Below are positions 52,658 through 62,727 of a stretch of 64,000 bases of DNA, one piece after another. The notes under the pieces were generated by a model. It saw only the letters and a list, made by a program, of their open reading frames with translations, made no database searches and was not told the origin of the DNA. How positions within the stretch are numbered: the stretch's first letter is position 1; each line of letters begins with the position of its first letter. Position numbers and translations under genes: made by a program. Origin of the DNA: Spirosoma terrae (GTDB lineage: Bacteria > Bacteroidota > Bacteroidia > Cytophagales > Spirosomataceae); assembly GCF_010435915.1 (NCBI RefSeq), contig NZ_JAAFZH010000008.1:124001-188000 (forward strand), read 5' to 3'.

Positions 52658-52781
52658 TAATACGGTGAGTATTTTTCATCTTTAGGTTCTACATACTTTG
52701 ACGACAAGTTTAATCTTGGGTAACAGGCTACTAAAAGTATTTTTGAGACCTGTTTTAAGCGAGCGGGCTATAAATAGACAA

Positions 52782-52818
52782 AAGGTCTCGCCTTTAGAAA
52801 TTTCTAAAGCGAGACCTT
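52782..52818 (-). terminator. Hairpin terminator after transglycosylase copy 3
   Basis: 18-bp stem with one bulged C (52782-52800 with 52801-52818) and almost no loop. It is 18 bases downstream of the stop codon of copy 3. No T-run follows on the minus strand, so its role as terminator is likely but not certain. Confidence 0.6.
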
Positions 52819-52836
52819 CTATCGTAAAAAATAGGG

Positions 52837-53931
52837 CTAAATCCAGTCCCAGAAGTGTAGCGGACGGATACCTTCACCTTTTTTCAATTTCAAAATGCGG
52901 GGACGCCGAAAACGTAGCACCATAAGTCCCATCATCAATTTCTTAATGGGCAACGCTGAGGCCTGCTTTTCCAGATCAGCGTTAGGCATGTTCACTGCTT
53001 TTTTTGTTGAAGCAGCCGTGGCAATAAACTGTTGCGTATCAGACGGTGCCTTGGTCAGCAGTACGTTGGGGCGGGGGCCCCAGGTAGGGTCGGCATAGTC
53101 GGCATCGACTAGCTCAACGGTTGGAGCATCCTTAATTTTTTTCGGCAGCGCCAGTGGTTTATTCCAGCTTGGCAGTGGTTTTACCAGTTGCTCAATGGTT
53201 GAGGTACGTAGCAAAAGCGCGTACTGACGTGGGTTACTCAAGAGTTCTTTATAGGCCAGAATCCGAAACAAATAGTGGCTCGTTTCCCGGTGAAGGCGTA
53301 ACCGATAATAGTTCGAATGGCCTTGTTGCTGCATTTTGTTCTGAACGTGCGTAATGCCGCCGTTATAGGCAGCGGCTACGAGTGTCCAGGAACCTAACTG
53401 ACCATATAACTGGTGGAGATATCGACAGACAGCTATAGTCGCTTTTTCGAGGTTGTTTCGTTCGTCAACCTTTTTATTCACCGTCAGACCCAGTTCGCGG
53501 GCGGTTTCGGGCATGAGTTGCCAGTAGCCAGACGCTCCTCGGCGCGATACGCAGTCGTTGACTAAAGCACTTTCGGCTAATGGCATGAACCGAAAATCGC
53601 GAGGAATTTTGTACTTGCGGAGGATCGGGTCGATAATGGGAAAGAACGTGGACGCTCGGCTCCGTAAGTCAAACAGGCATTCTTCCTGAGCGCCATAGGT
53701 TCGTAAGGTTTGCATCCAGCGACGCGAGACACGCGGTTCATGAACGGGTACTTCTTCGCCACAGAAATAGATAGGGAAGACTCGTTTTGATGAGTCAACT
53801 ACCATCAGCGTGGGGCTGTCCAGTCCATTTGACGATAGAAGCGACCGACTGGTGTCGGCTCCCGGAAGGGAGAGCCCAAGCGCCGGTCTGACGGCTGCCA
53901 TGAGCAGTGAAATAATTACTTCTTTAATCAA
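52837..53931 (-). CDS. Lytic transglycosylase, copy 3, without TraM-like region
   Basis: 364 residues. Same order of motifs: Y-F-C-G-E-E-V-P (55-62), E120 (M-P-L-A-E-S-A), G-A-S-G-Y-W-Q-L-M, A-A-Y-N-G-G. The C-terminal ~90 residues differ and have no beta-domain, ending in K-L-K-K-G-E-G-I-R-P-L-H-F-W-D-W. So the tandem array contains two long and one short version. Confidence 0.82.
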   Translation of the reverse strand: MIKEVIISLLMAAVRPALGLSLPGADTSRSLLSSNGLDSPTLMVVDSSKRVFPIYFCGEEVPVHEPRVSRRWMQTLRTYGAQEECLFDLRSRASTFFPIIDPILRKYKIPRDFRFMPLAESALVNDCVSRRGASGYWQLMPETARELGLTVNKKVDERNNLEKATIAVCRYLHQLYGQLGSWTLVAAAYNGGITHVQNKMQQQGHSNYYRLRLHRETSHYLFRILAYKELLSNPRQYALLLRTSTIEQLVKPLPSWNKPLALPKKIKDAPTVELVDADYADPTWGPRPNVLLTKAPSDTQQFIATAASTKKAVNMPNADLEKQASALPIKKLMMGLMVLRFRRPRILKLKKGEGIRPLHFWDWI

Positions 53932-53962
53932 AATAACGGTATTTGTTGTGAGACATGAGACG

Positions 53963-53987
53963 AAAAAACCCGTACCGAAGTAGCGGG
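53963..53987 (-). terminator. Intrinsic terminator of recQ, TTCG tetraloop
   Basis: On the minus strand CCCGCTAC-TTCG-GTACGGG (one bulged C) is followed by six T. It is 100 bases past the recQ stop and just before the copy 3 promoter region. Confidence 0.85.
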
Positions 53988-54086
53988 CTTATTCAGAAAC
54001 AGAATACGAAGATAACCGGGCTTTTGGTATGGACCAAATAATGATTCTGGGAATTATCCAACGGGAAGGGTAGAATTAGGATTTTA

Positions 54087-56216
54087 TCATCCCATAATTC
54101 CCGCCACCAAGGCTAGTTTGGCGTAATCGTACCGACCGCCCAGATAGTCAAATAGTGGTTTTAGTCGACCTTCTTCGAGACCTATTACGTTAATTGCCTT
54201 TTCAATTTCGTATCGGTCTTCAGGGCTAATCAGAGCTTCCAGATCGATGTCGTATCCGGCTTTGGCCAACTGGACCAAATGACCGGCAATTGACCCTGGT
54301 GTAAGCTTTCGCTCGGCGGCAATCTCCTCAATGGTCATACCCGTATTGTAGAGATCGAATGTAACAAGTTGGGTTGATCCTTTGGGTTTTTCGCCTGCCT
54401 GTACGCGTCCCCGAACGTAGCCGACAATTTCGTCCAGGAACTGCTTCCCAAAGAGCTGTAATTTACGTTCGCCAACCCCGCTCACGTTACGTAGCGCATC
54501 GGGCGTAACCGGCTTTTGACGGGCCATATCTTCTAACGTAGTGTCGGTGAAAACAACGTAGGGCGGAACATTCTGCTCGTCGGCAATGGCTTTGCGGAGC
54601 ACGCGTAGCCGTTCAAATAATTCGTCGCGATTGGTTTCGGATTTTGTTTTCGTTTTCTCCACAACGGGTTTCGGTGCATCGTCGGGGCGTACCAGATCAA
54701 TCCGGCGGCCACCATACAGTACCTGGTCGGCAAGAATCCCCCGTCGAAGAGCGTAGTGCTGATCGTAAGCAATTTCAATAACGCCAACGTTGATTAACTG
54801 GTGAAGGTAGTTACGCCAGTCTTCAAAGCGGAGATCACGACCGGCGCCGTAAGTTTTAATCTGATCATAGCCACCCTGAAGAACCTGCTGGCTACGTGAC
54901 CCCCGCAAAATATCGATCAGAAGGTTCATGGGAACTCGCTCGCCAGTCCGGACCATAGCCGACAGCGCTTTCTGGGCAATAATGGTTCCGTCGAACGTAA
55001 CACGCGGATCGCGGCACACGTCGCAGTTCCCACAGGGTTCGGGCAGTTCTTCCGAGAAATAGGAAAGAAGTATCTGACGACGGCAGGTATGGGCATCGGC
55101 ATATTGCTGCATTCGCTCCAGCTTGGCCAACTGAAGCCCAAGATTAGCCGGACTGTTTTCGGCCAGCATTTCTTTGTACGTAGCCACATCCGCGAAGCTG
55201 TAAAACAGGACCGTCTGGGCAGCTGCACCATCGCGGCCTGCCCGCCCGATTTCCTGATAAAAGCCCTCAATGTTTTTGGGCATGTTATAATGGATCACCC
55301 AACGGACGTTCGATTTGTCGATGCCCATCCCAAAAGCGATGGTTGCGCACATGATACGTACATCATCACGTAAAAACGCTTCCTGAATGCGTGAGCGTTC
55401 GTTAGGATCCATTCCGGCGTGATAGAAAGCCGCATTAAAGCCTTTTTCCTGTAATTTGCTCGCCAGCGATTCCGTCGATTTGCGACTCAGACAGTAAATG
55501 ATGCCCGATGTATCGGGTTTTTGTTGCAGTAATTTAAAGATCTGCTGAATCCGATTCTGGCCGGGAAGCACCTGCAAACTCAGGTTGGTTCGGTTGAAAG
55601 AGGCTACAAAAATAGCCGGATCGCTCATGCCGAGCCGTTGGGCAATATCCTGCCGGGTCAGTTTATCAGCAGTGGCTGTCAACGCTACGGTCGGAATACT
55701 TGGAAATGCCTCCTTTAGTATGTTTAGCTGCGTGTATTCTGGTCGGAAATCATGCCCCCACGACGAGATACAGTGCGCTTCGTCGATCGCGAACAGAGAG
55801 ATATTGATCCGTTTGAGAAAACTGAGAAAAGACTCCGTTAGTAGTTTTTCCGGCGAGATATACAGTAGTTTTAGTTTCCCGCTCAGGCAATCCTCTTCAA
55901 TGTTACGTTGCTCTCGCCCAGTTTGTGTGCTGTTGTAATAAGCCGCCGAAATGCCGTTCAGGTGCAGCGCACCAACCTGATCTTTCATCAGCGCAATCAA
56001 GGGCGACACAACAATGGTTATGCCCGGAAGCATGATGGCCGGAATCTGAAAACAAACCGATTTTCCGCCACCAGTTGGCATCAGAACCAACGTATCGCGC
56101 CCACTCAACACCGATTGGATGATATCTTCCTGCATGGGCCGGAAGCGATCATAGCCATAATAGCGTTTGAGATAATCGACAGGATTTTGAGAACGTATCG
56201 GGGCAGCACTGGTCAT
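54087..56216 (-). CDS. recQ: ATP-dependent DNA helicase RecQ
   Basis: 709 residues. Walker A P47-T-G-G-G-K-S53, D145-E-A-H148 box, aromatic-rich loop H-C-I-S-S-W-G-H-D-F-R-P-E-Y, motif VI (Q-E-I-G-R-A-G-R-D-G), RecQ zinc site with C-R-R-Q and CGNCDVC, RQC winged helix (~410-510), HRDC (~525-600), and an additional C-terminal helical domain. 3'-5' helicase in recombination and repair. Length agrees with Bacteroidetes RecQ. Confidence 0.95.
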   Translation of the reverse strand: MTSAAPIRSQNPVDYLKRYYGYDRFRPMQEDIIQSVLSGRDTLVLMPTGGGKSVCFQIPAIMLPGITIVVSPLIALMKDQVGALHLNGISAAYYNSTQTGREQRNIEEDCLSGKLKLLYISPEKLLTESFLSFLKRINISLFAIDEAHCISSWGHDFRPEYTQLNILKEAFPSIPTVALTATADKLTRQDIAQRLGMSDPAIFVASFNRTNLSLQVLPGQNRIQQIFKLLQQKPDTSGIIYCLSRKSTESLASKLQEKGFNAAFYHAGMDPNERSRIQEAFLRDDVRIMCATIAFGMGIDKSNVRWVIHYNMPKNIEGFYQEIGRAGRDGAAAQTVLFYSFADVATYKEMLAENSPANLGLQLAKLERMQQYADAHTCRRQILLSYFSEELPEPCGNCDVCRDPRVTFDGTIIAQKALSAMVRTGERVPMNLLIDILRGSRSQQVLQGGYDQIKTYGAGRDLRFEDWRNYLHQLINVGVIEIAYDQHYALRRGILADQVLYGGRRIDLVRPDDAPKPVVEKTKTKSETNRDELFERLRVLRKAIADEQNVPPYVVFTDTTLEDMARQKPVTPDALRNVSGVGERKLQLFGKQFLDEIVGYVRGRVQAGEKPKGSTQLVTFDLYNTGMTIEEIAAERKLTPGSIAGHLVQLAKAGYDIDLEALISPEDRYEIEKAINVIGLEEGRLKPLFDYLGGRYDYAKLALVAGIMG

Positions 56217-56417
56217 TGGATAATCACGAGCAAAGAAAACGTCAGATGCACAAGACGTTTATGGTAGACGATATAAGCCTAGTTTGCCATTAGCTAACGG
56301 GCTAGTGTCTTTCTTTCAAATTTAAGAAAAAATTAACAGCTTTCCGTCACAAAAAGCGTGATTTTAGCCTACTCATTACGTCTTATTACCTTAACCAAAT
56401 AAACCAATTTGTTAATC

Positions 56418-56978
56418 ATGAAGAAAACACAAGCGATACTAAGCCTTGCGCTTGGTTTGTTCGTTGCTTTTACGAGTGTAGCTCAGGACGATAAAGGCAG
56501 CAAAAATAAAGCTAAGAAAGAAATAAAAAGTACCGAGAAGGAGGAGAAGAAAGTCGCTAAAGCGGAAGCAAAGGCTGCGAAGGAAGCAACAAAGTCTACC
56601 GACGATGCGGCTAAAAAAGCAGCTATGGACGAGCGGATGGCCAAGGTCAGAGCAGCCAAAGCGGAGAAAAAAGCAGCTAAAGCAGAGGAAGCTGACAAAA
56701 CAGCTGATAAGGAAGCAAAGAAAGTAGAGAAAAAGGCTGAGAAAGCAGAAGTGGCTGGTCTGAAAGATGATAAAATGAGCAAGTCGGCGAAAAAGGCCGA
56801 CGAAAAGATGGCTAAGTTGCCCAAAGAGGAAAAAGCTACGCCCGCCGACTACAAGGCACCAGTCGACAAAAGCATGAAAGGGCCCGGCGGAGCCACTGTT
56901 TATACGGGACCTCGCGGTGGTAAATACTATATCAATAAAAACGGTAACAAGACGTATTTGAGCAGCGTGAAAGATTGA
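56418..56978 (+). CDS. Exported Lys/Ala-rich protein with PBCV-basic-adaptor-like C-terminus
   Basis: 186 residues from ATG at 56418; the frame extends to 56409 with a TTG. Signal peptide ends V-A-Q. Residues ~23-150 are almost only Lys, Ala, Glu and Asp in a long helical, coiled-coil-like stretch. The C-terminal tail has T-G-P-R-G-G-K-Y-Y-I-N-K-N-G-N-K-T-Y-L, the signature of the PBCV-specific basic adaptor family. Likely a periplasmic or wall-associated charged rod with a small binding motif at its end. Function unknown. Confidence 0.7.
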   Translation: MKKTQAILSLALGLFVAFTSVAQDDKGSKNKAKKEIKSTEKEEKKVAKAEAKAAKEATKSTDDAAKKAAMDERMAKVRAAKAEKKAAKAEEADKTADKEAKKVEKKAEKAEVAGLKDDKMSKSAKKADEKMAKLPKEEKATPADYKAPVDKSMKGPGGATVYTGPRGGKYYINKNGNKTYLSSVKD

Positions 56979-57048
56979 TGAATAGAGGGCTATAAGAGCC
57001 ACTTAATTCATACTAGTAACTATCTTGCTGATTGTTCACAGGTGGCTC

Positions 57049-57100
57049 GCAAAATCGCTTGTTTTTACACGTATCGAAGTGTAAAAACAAGCGATTTTGC
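57049..57100. repeat. Perfect 22-bp inverted repeat after the Lys/Ala-rich gene
   Basis: Arms 57049-57070 and 57079-57100, loop gtatcgaa. It is 71 bases past the stop codon. No terminal T-run; may still act as a 3'-end structure. Confidence 0.8.
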
Positions 57101-57709
57101 TTATAGAGGCAGCATGATCATTAGGATTGGTATTTATACTTAAGTAAGATTTGTTAGAGGATAAAAATTGTATTATTTATTGTTTGAAAAAGAATATCAA
57201 AGCTAATTTTCGTAGGTTAATAAGCTGATTATGAGGTTATAACTGCGTTTTTTGAAAATTGTCGAATAAAATAGAAGAGTTACTTCTACTAATACGTGTT
57301 ATATTCTTCGTTTTATGGAATTTACGGATTTTAATATTGGACTTGGCTAAAATTGTCCGTTAATAAATAAATATTAGTCGAATCGTTCTTCTCCCGTTTT
57401 CCCCCTCAAAACCTATCTTTTCTTTTTATTTACTTTACTGACAAACCAGGCTTGATACGATTCAGATCGTTCAAAAATGGTAGGCTATCACACCCCATTC
57501 TACGCGGCTTTTGTAATGGATATGTTGAACGATATGCGAGAATATAGCTCACGGCTTTTGTATATCGAACGCGATATGATATAGATCCTTTTTATTATAA
57601 ACCAACCATTCGTGCTGTAATTACCCGATTTGCTCTAGTAGAATAATAAGGCAAATGCATGCTGCTCTTTTTCGTGAATTTACTTAATCAATAAACTGCG
57701 CCCACATAT
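57101..57709. other. 609-bp intergenic region upstream of the SusC gene
   Basis: AT-rich and without a coding frame I can support. It should hold the promoter and leader of the SusC/SusD operon, but I find no clean TTTG-N19-TAnnTTTG. Confidence 0.6.
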
Positions 57710-60700
57710 ATGAAACAATCTCTAACTGTAATGCGAGGATACATGGCATTCGTCATCGCATTTGTCTGCTTACTCACCGAAAGCAGCGGACTTGCCCGTC
57801 CTGTACCCTCTTTTTCCCGAATGGCCGATGTGGATGTGACAGGTGTTGTCACATTTAAGGATGATGGCACGCCACTTCCGGGTGCTTCTGTCTTGTTGAA
57901 AGGCAGTTCTAATGTCGGAACAATTACCGACGCGAATGGTAAGTTTAGAATTCGCGTACCCGAAGAAGCGACTCTGGTCGTGAGTTATATCGGGTATATC
58001 TCGCAGGAGATCAAGTTAAATGGCCGTACATCCTTAACCATTGCGATGGAGGCCGATGCCCAACAACTAAGCGAAATCGTTGTCACATCATTTGGTATCA
58101 CACGTGACCGGAAAACACTGGGCTATGGCCTGAGTGAAGTTAAAGCTGAGCAGATTACCAAATCGCCTACTACCGATGTTACCAACTCGCTGGCTGGTAA
58201 GGTAGCGGGTGTACAGGTTACGGGTGCTGGTGGTGGTTTTGCTGGATCGAACGTAACGATTCGTGGGTTTTCAACCTTTACGGGCAGCAACCAGCCGCTC
58301 TACGTAGTGGATGGTATTCCACTGGATAATTCGGGCGGTAGCAACTCAGTGAATACGGGCGTAGTGAATTCCAGCCGTATTTCGGATATAAATCCACAGG
58401 ATATTGAAAACGTAAGCGTTCTGAAAGGCGCTGCTGCTACCGTACTGTATGGCTCAAGAGCGGCTTCGGGCGCTATTCTGATCACGACCAAGAAAGGTAA
58501 AAAAGGTACCAACCGCCAGATCACATTTTCAACGAACACGGCTGTTGGAACCATAAGCCGTTTCCCCAAATTCCAGAACCAATACGCGCAGGGAAGTAAC
58601 GGAAACTATGCAAACAACGTAGCAGGATCTTGGGGGCCACTGATTCAGGGACAGACCGTTACGAACTGGTTTGGCCAACAGGAGCAACTACAGGCTTATC
58701 CAGACAATGTTCGTGATATTCTACAAAACTCGATTTCGTCGCAAAACAACATTGGCTTCTCGGGCGCTACGGATAAATTCGACTATCGGGTGTCGTACGG
58801 CAATTCGATAGAAACAGCGCTGGTACCTAATAATAAACTGAACCGGAATAACCTGTCGGTAAATGCCAGCACTCAGTTAACGGATAAGTTTCGGGTTGGA
58901 ACGTCGTTCACGTATACCAACAATATATCGGATCGGACGCAATCGGGTAACCAGGGGTCTAACCCGCTGTGGCGCGGTATTTATGCGCCCCGGAGCTATG
59001 ACCTGACCAACAAGCCCTATCAGGATGCCGCTGGCAACCAGCTTTGGTTTGCCGCCGAAGATCAGCCATACTGGTCAATTGAGCACATCAAAAACCACCA
59101 GGAAACAAACCGCTTCTTCGGAAATATTAACCTGAAGTACGATATTCTAAGCTGGTTGCAGGCCGATTTGAAAGTAGGTACCGACGTATTTACGTTCAGT
59201 ACAAAAGGCTTTGATGACAAAGGAGTACGTAGTAATGCCAACACGACGTCGGCCGGGGCTGGTGGTGTGTTGGATCGTACTGACATTACGCGTAACCTGA
59301 ACTCATACTTTACGTTAACGGCCAACCGGAAAATCAACAACGACCTTCAGTTGATGGCTACGGTAGGTAACGAGATTGTGTCTAACTATAACAGCTCGCT
59401 GCAAAACATCGGCCGGGGCATTGTTGTGGCCGGATTCGATAATGTTAAGAACTTCCTGACGTTTGCCCCAACATCGAGCATTACGCAACAGCGCTTAGTT
59501 GGTTTCTTTGGGGATGTGGTGCTGGATTACAAAACCTGGCTGTCGTTTAACGTAAAGGCTAGAAATGACTTCTCATCAACACTGGCTCCAGGGAAACAAT
59601 CGATCTTCTATCCAGCGGTGGCCGTCAGTTTTGTACCTACAGAGGCTTTCCCGTCCATTAAATCGAAAGTGCTGTCGTCCGCTAAAATTCGGGCCAATAT
59701 GGGTGAAGTTGGTAAAGGCGCTAGCCCCTATGCTATCAATACCTATTTCGGACAGGCCAGTGCTAGTGATGGACTTGGCTCAACTGGCGTTAGCTTCCCG
59801 TTCAACGGACTGGCTGGTTATACCTACGACAACGGTACGGGAAATCCTAACCTGACTCCAGAATTTACACGTGAGATTGAATTAGGAGCCGAGTTTACTT
59901 TGTTCAATGGACGGCTTTCCTTCGATGGATCGGTTTACCGTCGGGATAGCCGCAATCTGATTTTCTCGGTTCCCGTTCCGTCTACGTCTGGGTTCACCAG
60001 CCTCGTAACGAATGCGGGTAGACTGTCAACGAAAGGTGTTGAATTCCTGCTTTCAGGAACGCCCGTTGAAAAAGAAAACTTCAGCTGGGAAACGTCGCTT
60101 AACTTCACCAGCTTCCGGTCAATCGTAGAAGAATTAGCTCCGGGTGTAAGCAATATTTCCATTGGAGGATTTACCTCACCTAACATTCAGCTGGTTCCAG
60201 GTCAGCAGTACGGTCAAATCTGGTCGAATGCCTATCAGCGTGATGCACAGGGCCGGATGATTATCGGAGCCAACGGCTTGCCTAAGGTAACGACAAACGT
60301 GCAGGCTGTCGGTAACCCGAACCCACGGTTCACAGCTGGTTTCAGCAATACGTTCAATTACAAAGGCTTCAGCCTGTCGTTCCTGTTCGATTACAAGCAT
60401 AAAGGCGATCAGCTTTCACGTACTATCGGTGATTTGCGGATCAATGGCGTTTCGGCCGAAACCGCTGAATTCCCCCGATTCAACGCCGATGGCACACCGA
60501 ACCGGGCCTATACCTTCGAAGGTGTGAAAGAGGATGGCACGCCTAATACGACGGCTGTTACGGCGCAGCAGTATTTCAGCCTGCAGGGTAAATACGTTGC
60601 CTGGGAAGGGTACGTACTCGATGCTACGTTCCTGAAACTGCGGGAAGCCACGCTGAACTACAAGTTCCCAACGGAGTGGTTTGGTAAAGCGAAATTCATC

Positions 60701-60871
60701 AAGAACCTGCAATTGTCGGTATACGGACGTAACCTGTTCATCTATGCGCCGAACTATCCAGATCTTGATCCAGAGCAAAACCTGCTGGGTGTTAGCAATG
60801 CACGTGGTCTTGAGTTTGGTATTACACCGACTGCCCGCACGATTGGTGGCAGCTTACGCGCAACGTTCTAA
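57710..60871 (+). CDS. SusC/RagA-family TonB-linked outer-membrane protein
   Basis: 1053 residues. Signal peptide (~1-29), carboxypeptidase-like domain ~43-120 (V-T-F-K-D-D-G-T-P-L-P-G-A-S-V), TonB-box-like segment, plug ~140-270 with LAGKVAGVQVTG, TIRGFSTFTGSNQPLYVVDG and VLKGAAATVLYGSRAASGAI, then a 22-strand barrel ending in SLRATF. The VLYGSRAASGAI motif is diagnostic for SusC. With the SusD gene 33 bp downstream it forms an uptake pair for a glycan or peptide oligomer. Confidence 0.95.
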   Translation: MKQSLTVMRGYMAFVIAFVCLLTESSGLARPVPSFSRMADVDVTGVVTFKDDGTPLPGASVLLKGSSNVGTITDANGKFRIRVPEEATLVVSYIGYISQEIKLNGRTSLTIAMEADAQQLSEIVVTSFGITRDRKTLGYGLSEVKAEQITKSPTTDVTNSLAGKVAGVQVTGAGGGFAGSNVTIRGFSTFTGSNQPLYVVDGIPLDNSGGSNSVNTGVVNSSRISDINPQDIENVSVLKGAAATVLYGSRAASGAILITTKKGKKGTNRQITFSTNTAVGTISRFPKFQNQYAQGSNGNYANNVAGSWGPLIQGQTVTNWFGQQEQLQAYPDNVRDILQNSISSQNNIGFSGATDKFDYRVSYGNSIETALVPNNKLNRNNLSVNASTQLTDKFRVGTSFTYTNNISDRTQSGNQGSNPLWRGIYAPRSYDLTNKPYQDAAGNQLWFAAEDQPYWSIEHIKNHQETNRFFGNINLKYDILSWLQADLKVGTDVFTFSTKGFDDKGVRSNANTTSAGAGGVLDRTDITRNLNSYFTLTANRKINNDLQLMATVGNEIVSNYNSSLQNIGRGIVVAGFDNVKNFLTFAPTSSITQQRLVGFFGDVVLDYKTWLSFNVKARNDFSSTLAPGKQSIFYPAVAVSFVPTEAFPSIKSKVLSSAKIRANMGEVGKGASPYAINTYFGQASASDGLGSTGVSFPFNGLAGYTYDNGTGNPNLTPEFTREIELGAEFTLFNGRLSFDGSVYRRDSRNLIFSVPVPSTSGFTSLVTNAGRLSTKGVEFLLSGTPVEKENFSWETSLNFTSFRSIVEELAPGVSNISIGGFTSPNIQLVPGQQYGQIWSNAYQRDAQGRMIIGANGLPKVTTNVQAVGNPNPRFTAGFSNTFNYKGFSLSFLFDYKHKGDQLSRTIGDLRINGVSAETAEFPRFNADGTPNRAYTFEGVKEDGTPNTTAVTAQQYFSLQGKYVAWEGYVLDATFLKLREATLNYKFPTEWFGKAKFIKNLQLSVYGRNLFIYAPNYPDLDPEQNLLGVSNARGLEFGITPTARTIGGSLRATF

Positions 60872-60904
60872 CAGCACCGTACTATCCTGAAAAAACTTGA
60901 TATC

Positions 60905-62434
60905 ATGAAGAAATTAATTTATACAAGTGTATTGGCTGTGGGGCTTTCGCTTAGCTCCTGTAGTGAATTCCTGGACGTAAACAGTGATCCTAACAACATT
61001 CAGGCTGTTCAGGTATCGCAATTGTTGCCCTCCGTTACGGTCAACGTGGGCTATATGGGAGCCAGTGATCTTTTCCGCTACGCCAGTTTGCTCGTGCAGC
61101 AGTTCAGTGGTCAGGGGCCTAATACGGGTTTCGCTACGTTCAAAGAGTACGAGCGTTACAACATCAACAACTCCGACGTAAACAACCAGTGGGTTCGGAT
61201 TTTCTCCACTACGTTGAGCGATACGGAACTGATGATTGAGCAGGCTACCAAAGAAGGAAGCCCTCACTACGCTGGTGTTGGCAAAATACTGAAAGCGTAT
61301 GTGTATCAGATTTTAGTTGATGCCTGGGGCGATGTGCCCTACACTGAAGCTGTGAAGCACAGTGCTAACTTTTATCCTAAGTTCGACGACGACGAAGCGA
61401 TTTATAAAGACCTGATCCGGCTGATCGATGATGGTATCAAGGACGTTGGCGCTACGACCTCGGCTATGTCGCCAAACGTGAATACTACGATTTATGCAGG
61501 TGGTACCTGGGCGGCTTCACAGGCACAGTGGGTCAAGTTTGCCAATACATTGAAGCTACGGATTTTCCTGCACTACTCGGCTAAAGATCCGGCCTACACA
61601 AAAGAGCAGATTACGGCACTGATTAACAGTGGGGCTAAGTTTATGGAAAGCCCTTCTGATAACTTCCAGATGGGATTCCTGACGGAGTCGCAACGGCAGA
61701 ATCCGCTGTATAGCATGGAAAATGGTCAGTTCAAGAATCAGTTTTTTCCAAACCGATTCATTGTTAACCTGATGAATTCGAAGGCTGATCCACGTCGGGC
61801 ATCTTATTTCGTACCGTTCCCCTATACGGCCAATACGGCTACGGCAACCTACAAAGGAGCCAGCGCTCTCGACCCTGATCCATCGGCAGCGTATTCGCGC
61901 AATTACCGCTATATCTACGGAACACCGTCGGCGGTAAATCAGTCGCTGATTAGTGCGGATGGTAGCCTGAGAGATGGTGCCATTACGTATGGTGGCAATG
62001 GTCCCGCGCGCCTGCTAACATTTGCTGAATACAACTTTATCCGCGCTGAAGCTGCTTTAATGTACGGAGCTGCCGGCAGTGCACAAAGTTTCTTTGAGGC
62101 AGGAATTCGGGCATCGATGACGGACGCAGGCGTTGCGGCTGCCGACGTAGCAACCTATCTGACTGCAAACGGTACGTTGACGGGTACGCAGACGCAAATG
62201 CTGGAACAGATCATCAATGAGAAATACGTGGCAAACCATGCCGTACTGATGGAGCCCTGGACGGATTACCGTCGGACAGGTTATCCTGCGCTAACGCCAC
62301 TAAAAACCCCATTTGCGATTTACGACGAAGTGCCACACGTATTGTTCTACGCTCAGACGGAGATTAGTAACAATCCGAATGTGGTTCAGAAAACCTCTAT
62401 GCTTGACCGGGTATTCTGGGATACCCGCCGATAG
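60905..62434 (+). CDS. SusD/RagB-family surface lipoprotein (SusD-like 2 type)
   Basis: 509 residues. Lipoprotein signal with C19 (S-L-S-S-C). TPR-like helices in the first half, opening E-F-L-D-V-N-S-D-P-N-N, and ILVDAWGDVPYTEA, typical of SusD-like_2. It caps the SusC barrel and binds the substrate at the cell surface. Followed by a stem-loop (62436-62522). Confidence 0.93.
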   Translation: MKKLIYTSVLAVGLSLSSCSEFLDVNSDPNNIQAVQVSQLLPSVTVNVGYMGASDLFRYASLLVQQFSGQGPNTGFATFKEYERYNINNSDVNNQWVRIFSTTLSDTELMIEQATKEGSPHYAGVGKILKAYVYQILVDAWGDVPYTEAVKHSANFYPKFDDDEAIYKDLIRLIDDGIKDVGATTSAMSPNVNTTIYAGGTWAASQAQWVKFANTLKLRIFLHYSAKDPAYTKEQITALINSGAKFMESPSDNFQMGFLTESQRQNPLYSMENGQFKNQFFPNRFIVNLMNSKADPRRASYFVPFPYTANTATATYKGASALDPDPSAAYSRNYRYIYGTPSAVNQSLISADGSLRDGAITYGGNGPARLLTFAEYNFIRAEAALMYGAAGSAQSFFEAGIRASMTDAGVAAADVATYLTANGTLTGTQTQMLEQIINEKYVANHAVLMEPWTDYRRTGYPALTPLKTPFAIYDEVPHVLFYAQTEISNNPNVVQKTSMLDRVFWDTRR

Positions 62435-62435
62435 C

Positions 62436-62522
62436 CCGTAAATAGTCCGGCGTTTGGCTTCCGAGTGTTCAATTGTACTTCATCATCTATCCTTAAACTA
62501 CTGAACGTCGGACTATTTACGG
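62436..62522 (+). terminator. Stem-loop at the end of the SusC/SusD operon
   Basis: 19-bp stem (62436-62454 with 62504-62522, one G-T pair) enclosing a 49-base loop; begins 2 bases past the stop. No T-run. A short repeat (actagtca/tgactagt) lies just downstream. Confidence 0.5.
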
Positions 62523-62727
62523 AGATACGGGTTACTAGTCATTGGTTCTGGATTCTGGAGCTAGTGACTAGTCCCTAAAGAAAATGAGTGTATTTACGCC
62601 ACCCTAAATCTCTCAATTTAGGATGAGGTGAAAGTTTTATCCTGTTCTATCGGCTGGAAGTCATACGGAAAATTATTGTCTAATTTGTATTGACCATCGG
62701 TAACTAATTATTCCTAATCAGTAGATC

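Noticed and set aside
56439..57002. 187-codon minus-strand frame opposite the Lys/Ala-rich gene
   Set aside because: It is a mirror of lysine/alanine codons, giving an implausible Phe/Leu/Ser/Cys-rich chain; the plus gene has a signal peptide and a known tail motif.
57101..57709. tRNA or small RNA gene in the long intergenic region
   Set aside because: No cloverleaf or conserved tRNA motifs (GGTTCGANTCC) seen; only AT-rich sequence.
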